Positions 1 through 6,345 of a DNA stretch of 11,305 bases are shown piece after piece. Source of the stretch: an uncultured Lachnospiraceae bacterium (GTDB taxonomy: Bacteria > Bacillota > Clostridia > Lachnospirales > Lachnospiraceae); contig CAKRWX010000053.1 in NCBI GenBank assembly GCA_934418055.1, forward strand, positions 1-11,305. The letters are read 5' to 3'. A program made the position numbers and the translations under genes. The stretch's first letter is position 1. Every line of letters begins with the position of its first letter. The notes under the pieces were generated by a model that was not told the DNA's origin, ran no database searches, and saw only the letters and a program-made list of their open reading frames with translations.

Positions 1-102
1 GCAGCAGCCATCGAAAGCCTGGGACTTCCAGCTGCAGTGCGCGGCGAGGCGCTGACGTTGGAGCAGTTTGCGGCGCTTTCGGATTATTTTTCAAATTTAT
101 AA
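1..102 (+). CDS. rsmA: 16S rRNA (adenine-N6,N6) dimethyltransferase, C-terminal end only
   Basis: Only the last 33 codons are in the window, in frame 1, ending at TAA 100-102; the start lies upstream. The visible tail contains LGLPAAVRGEALTLEQFAAL, which matches the conserved C-terminal helical end of RsmA/KsgA (family pattern: LGL...RGE.LT.EQFA.L...). RsmA dimethylates two adjacent adenines near the 3' end of 16S rRNA during 30S subunit maturation. The catalytic Rossmann domain is not visible, so completeness cannot be judged. The gene is followed after 20 bp by an intrinsic terminator, so it is probably the last gene of its transcript. The family call rests on the tail motif alone. Confidence 0.8.
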   Translation, partial: AAAIESLGLPAAVRGEALTLEQFAALSDYFSNL

Positions 103-110
103 TGGGTATG

Positions 111-167
111 AAATAAAAAAATGTGGGTATGCAGAGTAAAGAAAAATCTGCATACCCACTATTTTTT
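111..167. terminator. Bidirectional intrinsic terminator between rsmA and nagB
   Basis: A perfect 13-bp inverted repeat (arms 123-135 and 147-159, loop 136-146) is flanked by an A-rich tract at 111-121 and a T-rich tract at 162-167. Read on + it has a T run after the stem and would end rsmA. Read on - the A tract becomes a T run and would end nagB. This placement between two convergent genes is typical. From here to the nagB stop (168-242) I see only nagB 3' untranslated sequence. Confidence 0.9.
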
Positions 168-242
168 AACAATTATATTTATTTTAAATCGCTCCACTGG
201 GATCGCGCTGTGGCGGGAAAGTGTGTTGCCTGTAGGCTTTTC

Positions 243-974
243 CTATTTTGCAAATTTCGCCAGTGCTGCCTCATCAGCCACAACCGTCACATCATTATGT
301 AACTGCAGAATCGAAGCTGGAACATGAGGAGTGATCGGTCCACATAAGGACTGGTATAAGATATCTGCCTTATCAGCGCCGCTGACGATCAGCAGGATCT
401 TTTTCGCTCTCATAATGGTCTTGATACCCATGGTGTACGCCTGACGCGGAACGTCCTCTTCCTTCTCGAAGAAACGCTTGTTGGCCTCGATGGTGCTTTC
501 GGTCAGATTGACACAGTGGGTCAGCTTATCAAATTCCTCATCCGGCTCATTAAAACCGATATGTCCGTTGTGGCCCAGACCCAGAAGCTGCAGATCTACG
601 CCGCCAAGGCCAGCCAGAACCTCTTCATAATGGCTGCATTCCTTCTCGGAATCCGGTTCCATGCCGTTTGGAATATGGGTGTTCGCCGGGTCAATATTTA
701 CATGGCTGAATAAATGGGAATTCATGAAATAATAATAGCTCTGGTCATTATCCCTCGGAAGTCCCTTGTACTCGTCTAAGTTTGCGGTTTTCACTTCCGC
801 AAAGTCTAAATCCCCCTTCTTGTACCACTCCACCAGCTGCTCATAAGTTCCGATCGGAGTAGAACCCGTAGCCAGACCCAGGACACAGTTTGGTTTCATG
901 ATCACCTGGGCGGAAATAATATTCGCCGCTTTCCGGCTCATGTCTTTATAATCTTTTGCACGATACAGTTTCAT
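243..974 (-). CDS. nagB: Glucosamine-6-phosphate deaminase
   Basis: This 243-residue cytosolic enzyme converts glucosamine-6-phosphate to fructose-6-phosphate plus ammonia, the step that sends amino sugars into glycolysis. Visible signatures are the phosphate-binding GLATGSTPIGTY (33-44), NLDEY with the catalytic-type Asp67, and GLGHNGHIGFNEP (132-144) with His138 and Glu143. The residue before the GH of that motif is Asn (N136), as in the short Bacillus-type NagB, rather than the Asp of the longer E. coli enzyme; length also fits the short type. The start ATG (972-974) is preceded by a GGAGGT ribosome binding site (complement of 981-986). The gene is monocistronic: it converges on rsmA and diverges from the 1205 gene. 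No nagA lies beside it. Its product feeds the substrate of the phosphofructokinase encoded at 3611, although the two are not co-transcribed. Confidence 0.96.
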   Translation of the reverse strand: MKLYRAKDYKDMSRKAANIISAQVIMKPNCVLGLATGSTPIGTYEQLVEWYKKGDLDFAEVKTANLDEYKGLPRDNDQSYYYFMNSHLFSHVNIDPANTHIPNGMEPDSEKECSHYEEVLAGLGGVDLQLLGLGHNGHIGFNEPDEEFDKLTHCVNLTESTIEANKRFFEKEEDVPRQAYTMGIKTIMRAKKILLIVSGADKADILYQSLCGPITPHVPASILQLHNDVTVVADEAALAKFAK

Positions 975-1021
975 GCCAGCACCTCCAAAAAAGAAAAAAA
1001 TTTCAAAATTCTCCTAAACAC

Positions 1022-1050
1022 AGGATAACATTTTTTTTGCATACTTTCAA
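1022..1050 (-). promoter_or_regulatory. Probable nagB promoter (extended -10)
   Basis: On the minus strand, TTGAAA (complement of 1045-1050) is followed after exactly 17 bp by TATCCT (complement of 1022-1027). A TGT directly precedes the -10 hexamer, making it an extended -10. An A8 run lies in the spacer. This predicts a 5' UTR of about 40 nt with the ribosome binding site near its end. No convincing operator palindrome was found. Confidence 0.55.
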
Positions 1051-1123
1051 TAGACAAATACATAAAATAAAAGTAGTTGTTGTTACCATTCACAGACGGG
1101 GATTTTCTGAATGAAAAGTTCCG

Positions 1124-1129
1124 TATGAT
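1124..1129 (+). promoter_or_regulatory. Possible -10 element for the 1205 gene
   Basis: TATGAT at 1124-1129 is a good -10 match in the divergent intergenic region, but no convincing -35 box lies 16-18 bp upstream. The assignment is weak; a TAAAAT at 1063-1068 is an alternative. The divergent region 975-1204 otherwise holds the nagB promoter and both ribosome binding sites. Confidence 0.2.
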
Positions 1130-1204
1130 GCAGAAGTGGTAGCAGATTTTGCTGGTTGGAAATGTGAAGCATCGGCAAAATCCAAAGAAAGAAGGAGAGA
1201 CGAT

Positions 1205-2518
1205 ATGGCAAATTATCGGAGATTGATTTCGTACATATACGCCTATGAAGGCGGGACAAAAGGGAAAAATGTAGGCTTCGCCAAGATCGAAAATCGGAAA
1301 GACCAGTGCCGCATCCAGGTCAGTGTGCGAAATGTGTATGTGGGAAGCCAGGATATCGGCGTTTATCTGATGTCCACGGGTGGAGAACGGCTTTTGGGCA
1401 AGATCTTTATCCGCGGCGGTGTGGGAGAGTTCCGCTGTATGGTCCAGATGGAACATGGCATGAATGACTGCTATGGCCTGACCATCCACAGTATTGGAGA
1501 TTCCTGGCAGAGTTACACTACCATCTGGGAGGACGCAGTGGCCCACGCTGCCGAGGTGGATCTTTCGGAGGCAGTCTCCGAAAAAATGGAACAGAAAGAG
1601 ATGGAACAGGTTCCCACGGATCAGATTCCAGAGCAGTCATCGGCAGAAACAGTGATCCGTCAGCCGTCGGTGGCAGAGGCCATTGAGGCAGAATTAGAAG
1701 CCGAAGAGCAGAAAGTGCCGTGGGAAGAGCCGGAAATTCCGGCGATGCCGCAAGAGCCGCCGGTTCCCACGGCACCGGAGATCCTTCCAGGCCCTTCAGA
1801 GCCAGGCCCTGCGCCGGTTCCCGTGACCGAACCTTCTACCGCCCCGCAGCCGCCGGTTCAGGAGCCAACGCCACCGATGACATCTCCTGTCATCGAGCCG
1901 ACTCCAGAGATCCAGCCGCCTGTCACAGAACCGGTTCCAGAACCTCAGCCGCCCATGGCGGATCCACAGCCTGTAACCCCGCAGACGCCAGGTTCCCGGC
2001 CTCAGCCTGCCCAGGCATCCCAGTCCCAGGAGCCGCCAGAAACACCGCCGCCAGCACCAGCCGCAACCGCTCAGGAATCTGCCTCCACCTCCCAGGCTGC
2101 CGCCAGCGCTGCCCCGGATCTCACATTTCCTCTCCCAGAGGAGCACGTGGAGGCCCAGAAACTCTGGAATTTCTTCAGCCGCACCTACCCAAAGATCCAG
2201 GCGTTTGATTACAGCGGCGGCTGCGAGATCCTGACCATCAAACCCCAGGACATCGGTCTTTTGCCGCGGGAAGCGTGGGTTTACGGCAACAACAGTTTCC
2301 TGCTCCACGGCTACTATAACCACCGTTACTTAGTTCTGGCCCGTCTGAACAATCCCAAGGGGAATCCAAGATTTCTCATAGGCGTCCCAGGCCACTACTA
2401 CAACAACGAAAAATACATGGCCGCCATGTTCGGGTTCCCGAACTTCGTTCTCTCCAAGATGCAGCCAGCCGGAGACGGCCGCTTCGGCTACTGGTACACC
2501 GATATCCGTCTTGACTGA
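1205..2518 (+). CDS. Two-domain protein with long Pro/Glu-rich linker (DUF6128-like)
   Basis: Function unknown. The start is placed at ATG 1205 because AAGGAG (1192-1197) sits 7 nt upstream; the in-frame GTG at 1136 has no ribosome binding site. The 437-residue product has three parts. Residues 1-112 form a compact N-terminal domain rich in beta-type sequence (GKNVGFAKIENRKDQCRIQV, then a Gly-rich segment). Residues ~113-310 are low-complexity: acidic to about 175, then dense Pro/Glu/Gln/Ala with recurring EP, QPP and TEP units, surely disordered. Residues ~312-437 are a second globular domain rich in aromatic residues (WNFFSRTYP, NNSFLLHGYYNHRYLVLARL, GVPGHYYNNEKYMAAMFGFP, FGYWYTDIRLD). From memory the C-terminal domain resembles DUF6128 proteins of Lachnospiraceae. 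No signal peptide or membrane segment is seen, so it is probably cytoplasmic. It has no operon partner: it diverges from nagB, and tadA downstream has its own promoter. Confidence 0.85.
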   Translation: MANYRRLISYIYAYEGGTKGKNVGFAKIENRKDQCRIQVSVRNVYVGSQDIGVYLMSTGGERLLGKIFIRGGVGEFRCMVQMEHGMNDCYGLTIHSIGDSWQSYTTIWEDAVAHAAEVDLSEAVSEKMEQKEMEQVPTDQIPEQSSAETVIRQPSVAEAIEAELEAEEQKVPWEEPEIPAMPQEPPVPTAPEILPGPSEPGPAPVPVTEPSTAPQPPVQEPTPPMTSPVIEPTPEIQPPVTEPVPEPQPPMADPQPVTPQTPGSRPQPAQASQSQEPPETPPPAPAATAQESASTSQAAASAAPDLTFPLPEEHVEAQKLWNFFSRTYPKIQAFDYSGGCEILTIKPQDIGLLPREAWVYGNNSFLLHGYYNHRYLVLARLNNPKGNPRFLIGVPGHYYNNEKYMAAMFGFPNFVLSKMQPAGDGRFGYWYTDIRLD

Positions 2519-2539
2519 ACGAAACACATATAGGATAAT
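2511..2539 (+). promoter_or_regulatory. tadA promoter overlapping the upstream stop codon
   Basis: TTGACT (2511-2516) is followed after exactly 17 bp by GATAAT (2534-2539); each differs from the sigma-A consensus at one position. The -35 box overlaps the last codons and the stop (2516-2518) of the upstream gene. Predicted transcription start is about 2546, leaving a leader of ~26 nt with the GGAG ribosome binding site at 2561-2564. Confidence 0.7.
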
Positions 2540-2571
2540 AGAGTACATATTGAGAAAAATGGAGTACAACT

Positions 2572-3042
2572 ATGACAATAGATGAAAAATACATGAAAGA
2601 AGCCATCCGCCAGGCAAAAAAAGCCGCCGCCATCGGCGAAGTCCCCATCGGCTGCGTCATCGTCTACGAGGATAAGATCATCGGCCGCGGCTACAACCGC
2701 CGGATGGTCGATCACACCGTCTTAGCTCATGCTGAGATCCTGGCTATGAAAAAAGCCTGCAAAAAGATGGGTGACTGGCGGTTAGAAGGCTGCACCATGT
2801 ACATTACGCTGGAGCCCTGTCCCATGTGCGCCGGAGCCATCGTCCAGGCCCGGATTCCCAGAGTGGTGGTTGGCAGCATGAACCCCAAAGCCGGCTGCGC
2901 CGGATCCGTCATGAACCTGCTGCAGGAGCCAGGCTTTAACCACCAGGTGGAACTGGAAAAAGGAATTCTGGAAGAAGAATGTTCCACCATGTTAAAAGAA
3001 TTCTTCAAAGCCCTGCGGAAACGGAAATCCCTTGACAAATAA
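2572..3042 (+). CDS. tadA: tRNA-specific adenosine deaminase
   Basis: This 156-residue zinc enzyme deaminates adenosine 34 of tRNA-Arg(ACG) to inosine and is usually essential. The cytidine-deaminase fold signature is complete: HAE at 53-55 (zinc ligand His53 and proton-shuttle Glu55) and PCPMC at 82-86 (zinc ligands Cys83 and Cys86). The N-terminal helix and PIGCVIV strand (25-31) are also typical, and length is normal for TadA. ATG 2572 follows GGAG (2561-2564) by 7 nt. The gene lies directly upstream of the SRP RNA, as in Bacillus subtilis (yaaJ - scr - dnaX). The last codons contain the -35 box of the SRP RNA promoter. There is no terminator between the two, so some tadA transcripts probably continue into the RNA gene. 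Confidence 0.96.
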   Translation: MTIDEKYMKEAIRQAKKAAAIGEVPIGCVIVYEDKIIGRGYNRRMVDHTVLAHAEILAMKKACKKMGDWRLEGCTMYITLEPCPMCAGAIVQARIPRVVVGSMNPKAGCAGSVMNLLQEPGFNHQVELEKGILEEECSTMLKEFFKALRKRKSLDK

Positions 3043-3060
3043 AGGCCCGCAAGGTATACT
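3032..3060 (+). promoter_or_regulatory. SRP RNA promoter
   Basis: TTGACA (3032-3037, perfect consensus) and TATACT (3055-3060) are separated by exactly 17 bp. The -35 box overlaps the final tadA codons (stop 3040-3042). The predicted start is about 3066-3068, some 108 nt before the conserved SRP RNA core, which implies a processed precursor. Confidence 0.85.
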
Positions 3061-3066
3061 TAACAG

Positions 3067-3174
3067 GCTATATGCGATGAAAGTCCCGCCGACAGCCAGT
3101 GCGGCCTTTCATGAAGAACCAGCATAACTGTTCGGTAGGTTTTACTGAATGGTTACCAATCAGTCATAAAGTTT
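3067..3174 (+). ncRNA. 5' leader of the SRP RNA precursor, two hairpins
   Basis: This is the stretch between the predicted transcription start and the SRP RNA core. Hairpin A (3077-3112) pairs ATGAAAG with CTTTCAT, then CCGC (3086-3089) with GCGG (3101-3104) across a small internal loop. Hairpin B has arms 3125-3137 and 3143-3155, 13 bp including three G-U pairs, around a 5-nt loop. Neither is followed by a T run, so neither looks like a terminator. In B. subtilis the scRNA is made as a longer precursor trimmed by RNase III, so a removed leader is the simplest reading. I do not recognise the leader as a known RNA family. Confidence 0.5.
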
Positions 3175-3436
3175 CCGCGCAGCCGGGGAGATAGCGGTGC
3201 CCTGTACCTGCAATCCGCTCTAGCAGGGGTGATATCTCATTGCGGGCTACGTGTTGTGGAGCTGCCCTTGGTAAGTGGCGATGACGTCTGGGTCTTACGC
3301 AACAGAACTCTATGAACCGTGTCAGGGCAGGAATGCAGCAGCACTAAGTAGATCCTTCTGTGTGCCGTGAGGCAGCCTGGACCGAGTTAACTGCCCAGGT
3401 AACGTCTGTGACACCTGCACAAGGTGAGATGCGCGG
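3175..3436 (+). ncRNA. ffs: Signal recognition particle RNA, large (Bacillus/Clostridium) type
   Basis: About 262 nt, close to the 271 nt of B. subtilis scRNA. The ends pair (CCGCGC 3175-3180 with GCGCGG 3431-3436), which sets the boundaries. The Alu domain is present: the GCCGGGGAGATAGCGGTGCC segment and the following CTGTACCTGCAATCCGCT (about 3182-3222) are near-identical to what I know of clostridial SRP RNAs. Domain IV (3319-3344) shows the Ffh-binding pattern: CAGG and AGCAG sides of the internal loop, closed by GCA/TGC with a GGAA tetraloop (3330-3333). The RNA pairs with Ffh to target nascent membrane and secreted proteins to FtsY and the Sec translocon. Position after tadA and upstream of dnaX matches the conserved Firmicutes order. 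Exact mature ends are inferred from pairing. Confidence 0.95.
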
Positions 3437-3466
3437 ATTTAATAAATAGAATAGATTTGACCTTTG

Positions 3467-3508
3467 ACAGCCGCTCAGACTTCCCGGTTTGAGACGGCTG
3501 TTTTCTTA
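3467..3508 (+). terminator. Intrinsic terminator of the SRP RNA
   Basis: ACAGCCG-CTCA (3467-3477) pairs with TGAG-A-CGGCTGT (3490-3501) with one bulged A and a 12-nt loop, followed by a T-rich tract from 3501. It lies 31 nt after the mature SRP RNA end. It separates the RNA unit from the phosphofructokinase promoter at 3533. Confidence 0.88.
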
Positions 3509-3532
3509 TACATTTCTCAATGAATTCTCCCC

Positions 3533-3561
3533 TTGCCCTGTGAAACCCTTTGTATTATAAT
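3533..3561 (+). promoter_or_regulatory. Promoter of the phosphofructokinase-dnaX-recR operon
   Basis: TTGCCC (3533-3538) and a perfect TATAAT (3556-3561) are 17 bp apart. Predicted start is about 3568, giving a ~43-nt leader to ATG 3611. No other obvious promoter or terminator was found between here and the end of the cvpA-family gene, so it may drive all seven genes. Confidence 0.75.
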
Positions 3562-3610
3562 TACAAAATGGGGATCGTATAACCTTGCACAAAGAAAGGA
3601 CCTAAGACAC

Positions 3611-4693
3611 ATGATTAGAATAGGAATGTTAACCAGCGGTGGTGACTGCCAGAGTTTAAATGCAACCATGCGCGGCGTAGCGAAGTCTCTGTATAAAAGC
3701 TATGGTGACGAAGTTGAGATCATTGGTTTTGAAGATGGATATAAAGGGTTGATCTATGCGGATTACCAGATTATGAAGCCTTCAGATTTTTCCGGTATTC
3801 TGACAAAGGGAGGAACGATCCTCGGCACATCCAGACAGCCGTTTAAACTGATGCGGGTGCCGGATGAGAATGGTCTGGACAAAGTAGAAGCCATGAAACA
3901 CACTTACCGGAAGCTGAAACTGGAGTGTCTGGTGGTGCTTGGCGGAAATGGAAGCCAGAAAACAGCCAATCTTTTAAGAGAAGAGGGCTTGAACATTGTT
4001 TCTCTGCCCAAAACCATTGATAATGATTTGTGGGGAACGGACATGACCTTCGGATTCCAGAGTGCGGTCAATGTGGCAACCGATGCCATCGACTGCATCC
4101 ATACTACAGCGGCGTCCCATGGCCGTGTATTTATCGTTGAGGTAATGGGCCATAAAGTTGGATGGCTGACACTTCACGCAGGAATCGCAGGAGGTGCGGA
4201 TATTATCCTGATTCCGGAGATTCCATACGATATCAATGTGGTAGTGAACGCGTTAAAAGAGAGAAACCGCCAGGGCAAGCGTTTTTCCATTCTTGCAGTG
4301 GCAGAAGGCGCGATTTCCAAAGAAGATGCGAGCCTTACAAAGAAAGAATTAAAAGAGAAGAAAAAGAGCGGTCTGGTGTACCCGTCCGTTGCTTACGAGC
4401 TGGGCGCTAAGATCGAGGAAATGACCGGTCAGGAAGTCCGTGTCACCGTTCCTGGACATACCCAGAGAGGCGGCGAACCGTGCGCTTACGACCGTGTGCT
4501 GTCAACCAGACTGGGCGCAGAGGCTGCTGGCCTGATCCTGAATAAGGAATACGGCTATATGGTCTGCGTCGAGAACAACGAGATCAGCAAGGTTCCGTTG
4601 TCCGAGGTGGCAGGCAGATTAAAAACAGTAGATCCAGAATGTTCCACCATCAAAGAAGCCAAGATGCTTGGCATCAGCTTTGGTGATGAATAA
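3611..4693 (+). CDS. 6-phosphofructokinase, PfkA superfamily, atypical active site
   Basis: The product (360 residues) should phosphorylate fructose-6-phosphate to fructose-1,6-bisphosphate in glycolysis. ATG 3611 was chosen because the conserved MIRIGMLTSGGD starts there and AAAGGA (to 3600) lies 10 nt upstream; a longer reading frame from 3533 overlaps the promoter. Conserved PFK elements are GGD (10-12), LGGNGS (110-115), PKTIDND (133-139, catalytic Asp137), EVMG (177-180), AEGA (231-234) and PGHTQRGG (281-288). In E. coli numbering it has Gly104 (typical of ATP enzymes) together with Lys124 (typical of pyrophosphate or mixed enzymes). That pair is also found in Streptomyces-type ATP-PFKs, so ATP use is more likely but not certain. 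Odd points are CQS in place of the usual C/A-P-G in the first loop, Asn113 where Asp103 is usual, and His181 where EVMGR normally has Arg. dnaX follows after 23 bp. Confidence 0.9.
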   Translation: MIRIGMLTSGGDCQSLNATMRGVAKSLYKSYGDEVEIIGFEDGYKGLIYADYQIMKPSDFSGILTKGGTILGTSRQPFKLMRVPDENGLDKVEAMKHTYRKLKLECLVVLGGNGSQKTANLLREEGLNIVSLPKTIDNDLWGTDMTFGFQSAVNVATDAIDCIHTTAASHGRVFIVEVMGHKVGWLTLHAGIAGGADIILIPEIPYDINVVVNALKERNRQGKRFSILAVAEGAISKEDASLTKKELKEKKKSGLVYPSVAYELGAKIEEMTGQEVRVTVPGHTQRGGEPCAYDRVLSTRLGAEAAGLILNKEYGYMVCVENNEISKVPLSEVAGRLKTVDPECSTIKEAKMLGISFGDE

Positions 4694-4716
4694 GGGTCAT
4701 AGATAGGAGTTATCCC

Positions 4717-6327
4717 ATGTCATATATGGCATTGTACCGCAAATGGCGTCCCACCACATTTGAGGATGTGAAAGGACAGGACCACATTGTCCAGACGTTA
4801 AAGAACCAGATCAATTCCGGCCGTATCGGCCATGCGTATCTGTTTTGCGGAACCAGAGGAACAGGAAAAACCAGTATCGCGAAGATATTTGCCAGAGCAG
4901 TCAACTGTGAACACCCGGTGGACGGAAGTCCCTGCGGGGAGTGTCAGACCTGTAAAAATATCGCTTCCGGCGCATCGCTCAATGTGGTCGAGATTGATGC
5001 CGCGTCCAACAACGGCGTGGAAAATATCCGTGATATCCGGGAACAGGTGCAGTATCCGCCTACAGAAGGCCGGTACCGCGTCTACATCATCGATGAGGTG
5101 CATATGCTCTCCACAGGAGCATTTAACGCTTTGTTAAAGACGTTGGAGGAGCCGCCGTCTTACGTGATCTTCATTCTGGCAACCACGGAGATCCACAAGA
5201 TCCCGATCACGGTGCTTTCCAGATGTCAGAGATACGATTTTAAGCGGATCACCATCCAGACGCTGACGGCCCGGTTGAAGGAGCTTTCCGACGCAGAGGG
5301 AATCGATGTGGAGGACAAGGCCCTGACGTATATCGCCAAGGCGGCAGACGGCTCCATGCGAGACGCATTGAGCCTGCTGGATCAGTGCGTGGCCTTCCAC
5401 TTTGGAGAGCGGCTCACGTACGATCACGTGCTGGATATCTTAGGCGCGGTGGACACCACCATTTTCAGTAAGATGTTCCGGGCAGTTCGACAGGAGCAGA
5501 CCACCCAGTGCATCTATGAGCTGGAAGAACTGGTGCTGCAGGGCCGGGAACTGGGACAGTTTGTAACGGATTTTATCTGGTATCTGCGTAATCTTCTGCT
5601 AATCCAGGCAACTGATGACGCAGAGGACATTTTAGATATGTCCACCGATAACCGCAAATTATTAGAAGAAGACGCGAAAATGGCAGACGGGGAGACCCTG
5701 ATGCGCTACATCCGCGTATTTTCCGAGCTGTCCAACCAGATCCGCTACGCCAGTCAGAAACGGGTGCTGGTGGAATTGGCATTTATCAAATTGACAAAAC
5801 CGCAGATGGAGCACAGCTATGATTCCATCATTGAGCGGTTAAATAAAATCGAAGATCAGTTGGAGGAAGGCGTTCCGGTAAACCCATCCATGTTGGCCGG
5901 GATGACATCTCCTGTCACCCAGATGACAGCAGGACCTGCAGCGGGCCCGGCGGAGCCAGAAGTTCCAAGAGAACAGGTGGCGCTTCCCAAGGCCCAGTTA
6001 GAGGACCTGGAACTGATCCGCAATGAATGGGGCAAGATCGTCCGCGCCCTTGGCGGCGTGATCCGCTCCAGCTTCCGTGACACGGTGGTGGAACCCAGCG
6101 GCGAAGGCTGTCTGTGTGTGGTATTTGCCAGCGTGGACAATTTCGAGATCGGAAGAAGACCGACGATCATGGGCGAACTGGAACAGTACGTCAAAAATAC
6201 TTACGGCAAAGACATTTATTTCAAGGCCCGGCTCATGGGAACCGGGGAGCGGATGGATACGGTGTACGTCAGCGATGAGGAGCTGCGGGAACGGATCCAT
6301 ATGGATATTGCAATCGAAGAAGAGTAA
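4717..6327 (+). CDS. dnaX: DNA polymerase III subunit gamma/tau
   Basis: This 536-residue clamp-loader ATPase loads the beta sliding clamp and, as tau, links polymerase to the replisome. The AAA+ core is complete: Walker A GTRGTGKT (45-52), the DnaX zinc module Cys64, Cys73, Cys76 and Cys79, Walker B VYIIDE (122-127), the EEPP segment, and the SRC motif with its arginine finger (168-170). A collar domain follows to about 370. A short Pro/Ala-rich linker (~400-425) leads to a C-terminal domain (~430-536) starting LEDLELIRNEWGKIVRAL. Length is close to B. subtilis DnaX (563). I saw no A-rich slippery heptamer like that making gamma in E. coli, so one full-length product is expected. AGGAG (4705-4709) is 7 nt before ATG. 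Only 23 bp separate it from the phosphofructokinase gene, so it depends on that promoter. Confidence 0.97.
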   Translation: MSYMALYRKWRPTTFEDVKGQDHIVQTLKNQINSGRIGHAYLFCGTRGTGKTSIAKIFARAVNCEHPVDGSPCGECQTCKNIASGASLNVVEIDAASNNGVENIRDIREQVQYPPTEGRYRVYIIDEVHMLSTGAFNALLKTLEEPPSYVIFILATTEIHKIPITVLSRCQRYDFKRITIQTLTARLKELSDAEGIDVEDKALTYIAKAADGSMRDALSLLDQCVAFHFGERLTYDHVLDILGAVDTTIFSKMFRAVRQEQTTQCIYELEELVLQGRELGQFVTDFIWYLRNLLLIQATDDAEDILDMSTDNRKLLEEDAKMADGETLMRYIRVFSELSNQIRYASQKRVLVELAFIKLTKPQMEHSYDSIIERLNKIEDQLEEGVPVNPSMLAGMTSPVTQMTAGPAAGPAEPEVPREQVALPKAQLEDLELIRNEWGKIVRALGGVIRSSFRDTVVEPSGEGCLCVVFASVDNFEIGRRPTIMGELEQYVKNTYGKDIYFKARLMGTGERMDTVYVSDEELRERIHMDIAIEEE

Positions 6328-6345
6328 TTTCAGGAGGAGAAAGTA

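Noticed and set aside
1040..1065. Partial similarity (ATAGACAA) to the GntR-type NagR/YvoA operator near the nagB promoter
   Set aside because: Only one half-site-like string is present without the expected palindrome, so regulation by NagR cannot be claimed.
1136..1204. Extended N-terminus of the linker protein from GTG 1136
   Set aside because: No ribosome binding site precedes it, and the added residues look like translated untranslated sequence; ATG 1205 has AAGGAG at ideal spacing.
971..1546. 191-residue minus-strand frame reaching from nagB into the 1205 gene
   Set aside because: It overlaps the nagB start and promoter and runs antisense to a better-supported gene; composition and lack of a family match indicate a shadow.
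1518..2323. Overlapping open frames on both strands opposite and beside the proline-rich linker (for example 1720-2208 + and 1796-2323 -)
   Set aside because: They arise because the GC-rich linker codons lack stops in other frames. Their translations are low-complexity Arg/Trp/Gly-rich, with no ribosome binding site or family resemblance.
3070..3112. GATGAAAGTCC-like string resembling pieces of group II intron or RNase P RNA
   Set aside because: Only a short string matches. There is no domain V hairpin, no maturase and no RNase P core, and the hairpin in this place fits an SRP RNA precursor leader better.
3533..3610. Extended N-terminus of the phosphofructokinase from 3533
   Set aside because: It starts on the -35 box of the promoter, and PFKs begin at the MIRIGMLTSGGD strand, which is ATG 3611.
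4717..6327. Programmed frameshift producing a short gamma form of DnaX
   Set aside because: No A6G-type slippery heptamer with a downstream stem was seen, and Firmicutes generally use a single DnaX form.
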